Part shown: positions 11,196 through 20,465 of the stretch, in pieces
Position numbering within the stretch: the stretch's first letter is position 1
How the letters are laid out: each line of letters opens with the position of its first letter
Source of the DNA: Echinostoma caproni
Lineage: Eukaryota; Platyhelminthes; Trematoda; Plagiorchiida; Echinostomatidae
DNA: 25,573 nucleotides
Reading direction: 5' to 3'
Assembly (NCBI GenBank): GCA_900618425.1
Contig: UZAN01041770.1
Coordinates: 29,452 to 55,024 of the forward strand
Notes under the pieces: model-generated
The model's database searches: none
Seen by the model: the letters and a program-made list of their open reading frames with translations, nothing else
Told to the model about the DNA's origin: nothing
Made by a program: the position numbers and the translations under genes

Positions 11196-11285
11196 ATTGA
11201 AAAGACCAGTGAAACGAAGAATTCTTTTCTTTCTTTTTCCTTTCTTTCTTCGAAAAGAATTCTTCGCTTCACTGTCTTTTTCAAT
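11196..11285. repeat. Long near-perfect inverted repeat (hairpin)
   Basis: A 34-nt left arm (11196-11229) and a 34-nt right arm (11252-11285) are reverse complements, apart from one substitution and one base shifted between A and C runs. The loop is 22 nt and almost purely pyrimidine. Each arm contains GAAGAATTCTTTTC or its complement, so AAGAATTCTT is itself palindromic. The size (about 90 nt) is that of a small-RNA precursor, but stem this perfect also fits a decayed miniature inverted-repeat element. No expression evidence is available from sequence. Confidence 0.75.
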
Positions 11286-12360
11286 TATTATATTAGCTAC
11301 TCTATACTGGCACGTATCAAATGACCTTGTTCTTTATGGCCTCATTTCCACTAGGCTGGGCTATCACTGCTACAGTTAATCCATTTGATTTTTTTAATTC
11401 ATCACTGTGTGCATGTGATCGTGCCTTGTTGAAAATAGCTCCCTTCTAGCTCAATCTGAGTTTGAGGTATATCAGACAAGATTGCGACCTTCTGTCTGGG
11501 TGCCTGGTGGAATGTTAGTTCACGAGACAAGTGACATCATCAAGCTAGATATTTCGCACAAATGTTATTCGGAAAAGCGGTTTGAATTAAACTATAGAGA
11601 CTGTATGTGAAATTCCAGGCACGGTCAACCTCTCGCTGCTGAGAACTGTTTTACAAAATGATTTCGGAGTTTTGTTGTTCGACTAGAATCAACAATTTCT
11701 TTATTCAACGTAGTCAGAACATGTTATTTTTGTGCTTTAATCTTATCAATAAACTAACAGCTATATTTAGTGGTGCCACGTTTTGCAACACTCTGAGAAT
11801 GGAAATCACCGTTTTTGGATCAGTGTAATCTGTTAAACGCAGGAAGATCATATAATCTTTCATGAACAGATTTACGCGGATCAAATATACAAGAGTTTTG
11901 CGTTTATAACAAAAAGCCAGCTACACAATTAATGATTGAAAATTTCTCTAGCTTTGTAAGTGAGTTGGTGGGTGAAATGTTTGGTTCTCAAGGTTATAGT
12001 GAACACAAGGAATCAGCCTGGTCGTTCACCATAGTTTGGATGATAAAAATGTAGTTGCGGTGGTAGCAGGAGGAAAACACAAGGTAGCGTGATAGCAAAA
12101 TTGTGATCACAGATTGAAGTGAACACACGAACACACAAATCTGTTCGACCATCAACGTATAGTTGAAATGACCAGTTTGGAATAAACCTTGAGTAGTATT
12201 ATTGTGTATGCGATTGAAAAGAATCATATCCACGTCGGCAAGCATAAATAAAATAACATTACCATTATTGATATGCGATGGAAATGTTTGTGATAACCGA
12301 CAAATAGCACTGGACAGCTGTTTCGTCCTGTTTATTACTCGTCAACAGTGCGTACAATAT
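11286..12360. other. No supported gene
   Basis: AT-rich. A minus-strand frame at 11994-12245 has two N-x-T motifs but no usable acceptor or donor in the right phase, so it is not called. Confidence 0.5.
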
Positions 12361-12440
12361 GTGCCCCCATCAAGACTCGAACCGCGAACTTTCAGGTTGG
12401 GACTTCGAACCCTTGTCCCTGAGCTACACGATCGACGGCC
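12361..12440 (-). repeat. tRNA-like sequence, probable SINE head or tRNA pseudogene
   Basis: Read on the minus strand, an A-box-like TAGCTCAGGGAC (12426-12415) is followed by a B-box-like GGTTCGAGTCT (12383-12373), the internal promoter layout of RNA polymerase III genes. The D-arm half GCTC can pair only weakly with GGGT, and the T-stem is mostly mismatched (only two of five pairs). No clean anticodon arm forms. It is therefore not a functional tRNA. It is best read as the tRNA-related head of a SINE or as a decayed tRNA copy. No other copy was found in the window. Confidence 0.5.
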
Positions 12441-13319
12441 ATCACCTTGAGCGAATGGCACAATCAATTTTAGAGTAGCAAGCTCGGATTAGCCCATTAA
12501 ATTGTTCAGAGACACCAGGAGTACTTGATGGTCATGGGTGTGGCTTTCACTCCTTAAGAGATGGTTTATTCCCCACAAGTTGAATGCATTTACATTTATA
12601 AGACCATTAAGAGTGCTTGGTGCCAGGGAACAATTGAATGGGCTAATCCATGCTTGCTACTCCAAAGTTACTACTAGTAATAGAAAAATCGGAACACTTT
12701 ATGTTTCACTTCGGTCATGCGTGAACAACAGACCTTTTTAGTTCAGTGCGAACATCTGATTATCGCGAATGCCTAAGTGTTCCAGTCGATCAGAAATGGA
12801 TAGACAGCTTTATTTAGCGGAATGGTGAAGTTGAACTGGCCATAGAACTTACTTATACAGATGCACAGTTGCACACACTGTTAAACGCAGCATTCAGTTT
12901 TCCAGAGAATCTTTTGTTTACCATTTTTATAAACGTTTAAGTCATTGGGACAGTTCCGAGAATAACTTGTATGATTCAAATAAAAACCACAGGGTATTTG
13001 GGTTTGGAGTATGGCGTCAACCATATTCCGAGCTCTTTTCATTAATTCCACTATACCTTTTGTCACATTTACAAGTAAGTCTCGAAGGGTAAATGAGCTA
13101 TTGTTCAATGATTTTTCGAATACAGAATATAATTATAGTCACACAGTCACTCCTCAACAGAGCAAACGAAGTAGGCTTCAATGGTACACATAGGGAACGG
13201 GAATTCAGGAAAATCAGGAACAGCCTCATTATGAACCGATACCGGACAAACCTGATCGATAGAACTCCCTCTCTCTCCCGATATAGCAAGTAAGCCTCTT
13301 CCATCGCGCCATGGTTGAC
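12441..13319. other. No supported gene
   Basis: Several short overlapping frames on both strands. A minus-strand frame (13108-12922) that could end at a GTAAAC donor has two N-x-T motifs and two cysteines, but no convincing acceptor. A TGGCGCGATGG stretch at about 13305-13315 (minus strand) resembles a polymerase III A box, with only a partial B box about 70 nt further on. Confidence 0.45.
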
Positions 13320-14060
13320 AATGTCTTGTACTGACCTACCTCAATGTCTATGGTCCTTTAGGTCATTGATATTGATGTGACTATTTGACCGCTATCACCG
13401 GGGTCCCACATGACCGTAGTTTACACCACTCTGTCAAATACTGACTCACCAAGGTTGCCAGTATCCATGTTGAAGTACAGGGTGACTGCTTCATCGTAGT
13501 CGCGTGTCTCGTCCCTCTCACCCGTGACCTTACGCAAGTAAATTCCCTCTGACCCCTGACGCGATCTGATTGGATCATATTCCGTGATCTGCGGCGCTTA
13601 AGATCTCTCACCCCAACACGAGACTGTCTGATTACCGACTTGTACGTTTTGTAATGCTCTTGGTGTTACGTCCAGTCCATCCGAGTGCTGACGGCACTCC
13701 TGCTACACAGTCGAAGTTCACTGGGCCTGCCTGAGACTCACAGCTGTAAAAAAGGTGTGGTTTCTCACTCGGGTTAGCTGGGCAAGCGCCAGGTCCCTTG
13801 TTGCGGCTGGACCATTCGACTGATCGATAAATGAACCCAGTCGTGTGATTTTCGGGCCGGCACAAGAGGAGGATAGGTTCCAAATCCAATGCAGCCTGTG
13901 TTGTTATAGAATCACCCCAAGAGAATCATTTGTGGAGCGGTGCACCATGTGGGAAATTCCGAATGGAAAATGCTCAAGCGATGATGACACTGTACCAACG
14001 CTTGACTCGTCTAAGATATATGCGCCATTGATCGAAGCGGGTTCGGTAAAGAGATAATGA
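13320..14060. other. GC-rich block, possible unclassified repeat
   Basis: Composition changes here: roughly half GC and rich in CpG and CCC/CTC runs, against about 40% GC in the flanks. It abuts the transposon nest on its right. The minus strand has 76- and 85-codon open frames and the plus strand a 70-codon frame, none recognisable. The abrupt composition suggests an inserted element or a fragment of one. No internal duplication or terminal repeat could be read by eye. Confidence 0.3.
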
Positions 14061-14127
14061 TAATAAACCTTTCAACTTGTCTTACTAACGAACAACGATA
14101 TCTTTAATGTTTACCCTCGCAAAACGC

Positions 14128-14350
14128 TTCTTGTTTTTTCGCACCTGGCTGTTTTCGCGTTCAACTATCTCGCTAACTACGTAGAAGAAAGTATTCCGAA
14201 AGTACGAAGGAATAAACATTTTGGAAAAATGTATAGTTATTTTATAAAAGTTGTTTNAATGGTTGCGGTCGGAATACTTTCGCATTGCGCCACAACACTG
14301 TTTAAGCTCCTCGATCGCTCTCCGTTTTCGGGAATAAACGGTTCGCTTTA
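14128..14350 (-). repeat. Left arm of transposon fold-back (inverted copy of transposase 3' end)
   Basis: This arm is the reverse complement of 14787-15072, with very few differences over the matched parts. Read on the minus strand it encodes the same transposase tail (KRTVYSRKRRAIEELKQ...) and the same 3' non-coding sequence. It lacks the 66 bp that lie at 14880-14945 in the right arm. The loss falls exactly at the single N at 14257, so it may be an unresolved assembly gap rather than a true deletion. Confidence 0.85.
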
Positions 14351-14402
14351 GGTATCGATATAGATAAATTTGTGACAAGCTCTATTTGCTGCGCCGTTGA
14401 AA

Positions 14403-15010
14403 ACCCAAGACACTTTGTTGGCTCAAAATCGCTTCATAGCCCCAAGGTGTTAGTATAGGCTGGTATTGTGCACAGCAAGATTGTTGGGCGGTAGGTTTTC
14501 AACGGGAACCTATCAGGTGGGAACAATTTGCTTATTTAGTTGTTTAAGTCGCCTCATACGTGCTAATGTTATAAGATAATGTGGTACCTGCCATATGGCG
14601 TATAGAAAATGAATTTTTACTACAGCTTGGTTCCAACCTGGCGGTGCAACACCACACAATACTCTGGTAAACATAATTTTCCTCGATTCGGAATTTAACT
14701 ACAGATGGATTGGCCCAGGAGGATCAAACGAGTGGCCTCCATGATCACCTAATCTGTCACTTTGGATTTCTTTCTGTGGGGATCCGTAAAGCGAACCGTT
14801 TATTCCCGAAAACGGAGAGCGATCGAGGAGCTTAAACAGTGTTGTGGCGCAATGCGAAAGTATTCCGACCGCAACCATTCTGAAGATGGAAGTAAACAAC
14901 TTTCACCGGCTTTTTCTATGGAAGCAGAAAAATGGGAATTATATGAAACAACTTTTATAAAATAACTATACATTTTTCCAAAATGTTTATTCCTTCGTAC
15001 TTTCGGAATA
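14403..15010 (+). pseudogene. Tc1/mariner-superfamily transposase pseudogene, 5'-truncated (copy 1)
   Basis: The translation shows transposase motifs in order. First comes an NPRHF-type segment followed by SKSLHSPKVLV, then a TAG at 14456-14458 where the family has tryptophan (VWAG). Next is GNLSGGN, then the second catalytic block WFQPGGATPHNTLV, in which the usual QQDGA has become QPGGA, so the catalytic aspartate is lost (codon GGC at 14640). ENEWPP-like sequence follows, and after a one-base frameshift comes DFFLWGSVKRTVYSRK, the third catalytic block. The 5' half, with its helix-turn-helix and first catalytic residue, is absent. Transposases of this superfamily cut and paste DNA through a DDD/DDE triad. 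This copy has stops, a frameshift and a lost catalytic residue and cannot be active. It forms the spacer and right arm of a fold-back. Confidence 0.85.
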
Positions 15011-15072
15011 CTTTCTTCTACGTAGTTAGCGAGATAGTTGAACACGAAAATAGGTGGTTGGGAAAAAAACAA
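14787..15072 (+). repeat. Right arm of transposon fold-back
   Basis: Inverted partner of 14128-14350, separated from it by a 436-bp spacer that holds the middle of the same transposase. It contains the C-terminal coding region and 3' flank of copy 1. It includes a local duplication of AAACAACTTT (at about 14894 and 14946) flanking part of the segment missing from the left arm. Confidence 0.85.
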
Positions 15073-15334
15073 GTAGTTCTACCATGAGCGGTACCACAGT
15101 TTTGGTTGGATTCCCGGAATATACGCAGTTGAACGAATAAGCTTGTTTTTGATGACTAATACATAACATTCCATATGACATCATTTTGTACAGAATTAAG
15201 GAAATAAAATAAAAGAGTAGTCAAATGGATATTCTTCTCGTCATCTGTCTCATTTCCACAAACCGGATATGGCTGATCTTACCATCGGATCTAACGCTTT
15301 TTCCGTGTTTGTCATGTGATTTGGGTTAGGAGGT

Positions 15335-15356
15335 GGGGGGGGGGGGGGGGGGGGGN
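15335..15356. repeat. 21-nt G homopolymer ending at an N
   Basis: Twenty-one consecutive G (15335-15355) are followed by a single N and then by transposase copy 2. Long G runs are typical places for reads to fail, so both the length and the join to the right-hand sequence are doubtful. Confidence 0.9.
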
Positions 15357-15367
15357 TTCGTAGTCTG

Positions 15368-16030
15368 TCGATCGTGGAGCGCTTGGCGCTAATTGCAATG
15401 CACTACGTGAACATGGAAAATCTATCATTGACGGTGAAGGAATTCAACAACGCCTGGGCAACACAGATCATCAGAAACCTTACGAAAGTGCTTTTTCAAA
15501 GTGGTTCAGCTACAAGAACTTCGTTCCAATGATCCCGAGCACCTACTGAAATTTCGCGCATTGTATCTAACAAAGCAGGGTGTGTGGCAATCGGTTTTCA
15601 AAAACGAAGCCATTTTCCGCATAAATGGTAAAAGGGAAGAATAAATTCGTTGGGTGGCTGCGAATCCAAGACACTTCGTCAGTACTCCAGCACGATAATG
15701 CACCTCCAAACACTACTCTGGTGGTGAGAAAATGTGTCCATTCGGGATTTACCGGGAGATGGACAGGGTGAGGAGTAACAAAGGAATGGCTCCGAAGATC
15801 ATCGGACCTGTCCCCCTTAGATTTCTTTTTGTGGGGATATGTAGAAAGAACAGTTTGTTCCCGAAAACCGATAAGGATTGAGGGACTGAGACTAAGTACC
15901 ATCAAGCAGTGCTCAATTTGTCCCCCGTGTATTAGTCTGAGGGTGGGAGAAAACTAACTTCGTCGCATTTTGGTATATAGTTAAGTGAGTGGCAAACATA
16001 ATGAACACCTTTTATGGAATAAATTTGCAA
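15368..16030 (+). pseudogene. Tc1/mariner-superfamily transposase pseudogene with D-x41-D spacing (copy 2)
   Basis: Fifty-four codons (15368-15529) give an N-terminal segment, SIVERLALIAMHYV...LTVKEFN, like the first DNA-binding helix region of these transposases, ending at TGA. After a break, VFKNEAIFRINGK resembles the first catalytic block (family FSDEAHF), with aspartate replaced by asparagine at 15603-15605. A large internal deletion follows NPRHFV. The second block QHDNAPPNTTLVV keeps its aspartate (15694-15696), and the third, SPLDFFLWGYVERTV, keeps its aspartate (15820-15822). These two lie in the same frame with 41 residues between, broken only by TGA at 15769-15771. The 3' flank (ATGAACACCTTTTATGGAATA) matches that of copy 1. 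It is the same family and orientation as copy 1, but retains different parts. Confidence 0.85.
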
Positions 16031-18629
16031 CGGTTCCTTAATTGTATTTTCTTTTCTCGAAATCTACCTTTGATATTGTTAGCAAGAGCGTCCAAAGCGA
16101 AAACAGCCGGTTGAAAAAATAACAAAGACAGATTTGCGCTATCATTAGCCTGTATTAGTGGATACTGGATTCCATACTTTTAAAAGGTTCAGTGTTTTAT
16201 TTGATATTAATCTTTCGGACCTGCTTAGAAAAATAATGCCTGCATTTGAGACCAGTCAATTGTCAACACACTGTCACCATCGCATAAAAATGTTTCATTC
16301 TGAAGTGCCCGGATAGTGCATTGCTCCGTGACCGAGTACCCTGTGATTATTCCCTGCGGACGTCTAAGCAGCATAGAATTCATAACTTGTCGTCCAGTGT
16401 GGATCGAGCAATCGCACTGCATATTGTAGACAGTGTATGACCGAATAGGTCAAGGATGATGAATATCCCATGCACGAACTGTGAATTAAAACAGGGAGTT
16501 TCACGTCGACATGGCCGGGATCTATTTTTGGGATTAGTGCCCAAATTTATCAGATCTAGGGTTACCGAAGTTATCACTGAATATCAAAATATCCGAAATC
16601 TTAACCCGAGTTTAATTGAAAACGTCGGAACGAAAATGGATATCGCGACCATCTCAACAAAGGGTGATTGTTCTTTTGATCGTAAGACGAGTGATTCGGC
16701 AATATTGATGAAACCTATGTTCATAGCCAGATGTGCATAGTTCAAACCAAGCTGTTGAGTCCAGCACAGATTGTTACTCGTGAATGTCACCTTTAATTGT
16801 AGAAGGTCTTTTGAATGAACCTCAGCATCGACTTGTGAATCCATTCAGAGCGGGGAAGCTGGTGTGTAGACATTCCAATGATAAAAACTTAAATGAGTGA
16901 AATTGATATATGTATTCAGTGTATACATGTTCTCTTATTAATCTTTTGTAATACCAGCTGGATATATGTTTGGCGGAGATTGTCATGGCAAAATAAGGAA
17001 ATAGAACGGTTCAAATTGTCCTGAATTAGTTCTGATCTCAACCACTTTAATAGGGAAGTCATATAGAAATTATTTGGGGTAAGCAATGTGTTAAAGTTTC
17101 CGATAGTCCGTAGCTGAACAGACATTAGTAGGATCTTAATATCGTATGATATGTTTATGTGATTATCTTTCCTGTCATATAATTTATCGCGTGGCGCACA
17201 CATTAGTCATTCTGGCATTGGTGGATCGGACGGTAGAACAGTTTTCGTTCCTTCCCCTGCCCTGAGTGAACCGCAAACTCAACAATCGACGACACGAACA
17301 AACCCAGGTCTTCAAATGAACTTAACGAAAATTTTTATGCAAACGATTCGTACCCAAAATAAAATCATCAAATAGTTGAGATAAAAGGTGGAATAATGTA
17401 TATATCAGTTTAGTCGAGAACTACAGGTACAACAAGTGCCGTGACAGAATTCAGGTACGACGCACATACAGAAATGACATGCGAATCACAAGATTCGAGA
17501 ATATTTTTGCCCTGATCTGTACTCCGTGGGAGTATATCGACGAATTAATGCTGTCTGTACACAAAAGTAGCTCGGTGAAGGAAAGGAAACAAACCAGCTA
17601 TATCTTAATTCTTGAAGTGATAAATATATGATACATAGAAACGGTGAAGTGTTAAATATTCGTTATTTGCTATTTTATGCGCGAAATCAGTGCGTCCAAA
17701 TCAAGAATATAGGTAAAAACATTTTTGACATACGCACGGAAAATTCACTTGAAAGCCGAATAGTTCAAGCATAAGGAGCTCTCAATAAACTAGTTTGAAG
17801 GTTCATTATTTATCAGTAGATTTTAATTAAAGCCCACTGCCCAGATATGCAACCGTATGATATTTGGACTAAAATGTCCTCGGAACATCACTCTGAAACC
17901 CATAATAGAAGAATCTCAACACAGATGCAACAAAATTCAACTCCAAAGTGCTAGCGGAAGGTTAAGAATACCAGACCGCTCAAACTTTTCTTCAAATAAA
18001 TGGAAATTCAGCTGTGGAAATGCGAAGAAAAGCATTTTGTTGTTCATATGCCAAACGAATCTATCATCTGCGCGTAAAAGCTATTAAAACACACGTCACA
18101 ATAATAACAAATAGACATCACTGAGACGAAAACGGTCCATGTGATAGGCCTTCGTTGAGTCTTTCAGAATGAGTTAAAATCTCTGGTATCGTTCACTCCA
18201 CAAAGACAAAAGATCGCTGTAGTCGCAGTTGTCTTTAGTTATGTTGGTACTGTCTCACTGATTTTTCGGTTTGAATCTGATTCAGATATAAATATGTGAC
18301 AATGCATTCATGAGACGCTTTAGGCCGCCAGACTCTCCAGCAATGAAACACTTTAACCCATAATGCTTCAGACAAACAAGTGGTCATCGCTGAAATAATA
18401 AATTAAGTATGGCATATTTATGACACAAAATTTGCTTCACCGGTTGCTAATTTCTGCTCACGCAATTAAGTAAATTAGAAAAATATGGCTTTGGGGAATT
18501 CCTATTAATTAACTTTGTCTATCAATAACATCAATGTTTTTTTATCACCCGAAACATCAGCGAATTTTTCGGCAAGACAAAATTACAAGAGGAATGCAGC
18601 ACATAGTTGTTCTAACCGTTTAGAATTAC
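16031..18629. other. No supported gene
   Basis: About 2.6 kb with overlapping frames of up to 95 codons on both strands (for example around 16456-16844 and 16916-17203) and no recognisable motif, repeat or RNA. The right end may include undetected upstream parts (gag, protease) of the gypsy element, but nothing readable remains. Confidence 0.55.
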
Positions 18630-20465
18630 GCAATAGAGGGAAAGTGATGCTGTATCTCAAACTGTAAGCAAAAGCCATATTCCGGCCAGAAAGAGACCGG
18701 TTCTGTGTGCTACGACTGACAGAGACAGTGACGAGTTAAATCGTTTTCAAGTAGCTGGTGCCAAAATAAAACCACGCATCATGGGCGCACCAAGAACGGC
18801 TGTGAAGAAATCAAATGTTATGCTTCGCATTTGTTCAAACTTTCTCAACAGGATTGACTGATTCGTTCTAGATGAATCATTGTCTTCTACTCGTACCCGA
18901 GGATTTTTCCACTAAACGAAACAGAGAAAGTATATTTTCATATGTTGTGTTTTCGGAAGCCTATTTAAAAGTAGACGAGGAAAAGAACCACTTGTTTACC
19001 TCGAATACACTGAAAGATCTACGACACTATAATGGCTTCGCTGTTAAATATGCACCTACCACATCTCAGTATATAAGGGACATAATGGTGCCTGGATTGG
19101 CGTTCACCGTCCCCCCTTACTTGGACGACACAAATCCGTACGACAGTTTGGGTTTCGTATCCGCTCGGAAACCTGTTTGTTCTTTGCTAAGTGTTCCATT
19201 CATTGTAGTTTATTTTAAATTCTACGCTCAATCGAGAAAAAGTGGGAGGCATTTGTGATATGCTAACACCCAATGAAATCCGTAAATATCAATCGATTTT
19301 AGGCATAACCAATCATTTCGGTAAGTTTGTGGCTGAAATTCACATATTCCGAGCTCCCCTAAACGATATGTTTTCCACGTTCACTAAGTAAAACAGGATC
19401 CCGAATAAAAGCATGCTTTTTATTTATCAAAATATTTTACTATGGTCTTCATTTTAACACGTTACAATCCATCACTGGACAATATTACGGCAGTGGATAT
19501 TTCGAATTGTGGCACAGGAACAGTCATCCTATATGAGTTAGTGGACGGCTCCCGAAACGCTAGCTCACACCGTTCCAGATAGCTAAAATCAATGTTGAAT
19601 ATCATTACGGCCAAGTTGAAGAGGTTCTGTTCATTATCTTTGCACCATACACATTTCACAAAATGATTCATGGAAGAAGACTTACCGTTCAAACGGACCG
19701 TAAAACACAGCTGAACACTTTCGACAACAAAAATGATACAAATTTGTACACTGTAAGTCATCTTCGTAGGTGGTCTACGATTTTACTGATATGTAACACA
19801 TAAAAGGAACGTAAGTCCTCCTCAGAGGTTGAACATATAAATCCACCACGTAAAAATGGATCAACAATTGACTATTGCTTTTAATGAATTTGAAATAGAA
19901 GATCACAGACACCATTTTGCGCCTGACAACAAAGTTGAACCTGGTCAAATAAGCCACTAACCCTGGCAATGCTATCTCTGTTATAAACAATTTTCTGAAG
20001 TATACATGTTTAAAAATAATATCTGAACCTTTGGTTCAAGAGTTTTCAAACGGCGTGATTCTTTATCGTTGAAGAATGTTAATGGTTCAAAACGACCCCA
20101 GGTTGGTGGAAGAGCGTAGCCATTGGGTAATGATTTTGCAATCAGCCACAAAAGTCATGGCCAATTGCACCAAAACCATGGTTCAGCGTCCATATTGGTT
20201 CTGCTGAACCGATTTGTGACTTTTATTTCCTACGTGTGGATTCCTTATACATCCCACATCTGAGCCGTCACGAGGTCTTTTTAAGAACACCCCAATTGTT
20301 CAATTTACGCTCTTTTTAGAGGTATATTTAGTCGATTAGTTTTCTTTGGGGTAACCGTCTCAGCTAATCGTACTAAGTTTATATCAAACGAAATTTTGAA
20401 TGACATCGAAAATGTAGGAAGTTCACCGTGCCAGATCTACAGTCAAACTTCGAAATTGAATAATT
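18630..20465 (+). pseudogene. pol: Ty3/gypsy LTR-retrotransposon pol pseudogene (RT, RNase H, integrase remnants)
   Basis: Motifs run in pol order with frameshifts and stops. The reverse-transcriptase start has AKAIFRPER, then DELNRFQVAGAKIKPRI and VKKSNVMLRIC. The RT core has FSEAYLKVDEE (motif A), where the catalytic aspartate before FS is valine. HYNGFAVKYAPTTSQ follows, then an intact YLDD box at 19118-19129. The RT connection reads ILGITNHFGKFVAEI...APLND (about 19290-19365). RNase H gives YNPSLDNITAVDIS...GTVIL (about 19466-19530) and, in another frame, EYHYGQVEEVLF...MIHGRRLTVQTD. Integrase remnants show SWPIAPKPWFSVHIGSAEP (about 20145), where the family HIDFAGP aspartate is glycine, and VSANRTKFISNEI (about 20357), where SDNGTQF is expected. 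Full elements copy RNA to DNA and integrate it. This one is multiply inactivated. LTRs were not identified. I cannot tell a CsRn1-like from a Boudicca-like clade by eye. Confidence 0.9.

Noticed and set aside
12922..13108. Minus-strand frame with two N-glycosylation motifs ending at a GTAAAC donor
   Set aside because: The acceptor is poor, and joining it to the 12.0-12.2 kb frame and the 10913-11066 exon gave inconsistent phases.
19462..19990. Minus-strand frames of 99 and 71 codons
   Set aside because: Antisense shadows of the gypsy RNase H region, which is clearly readable on the plus strand.
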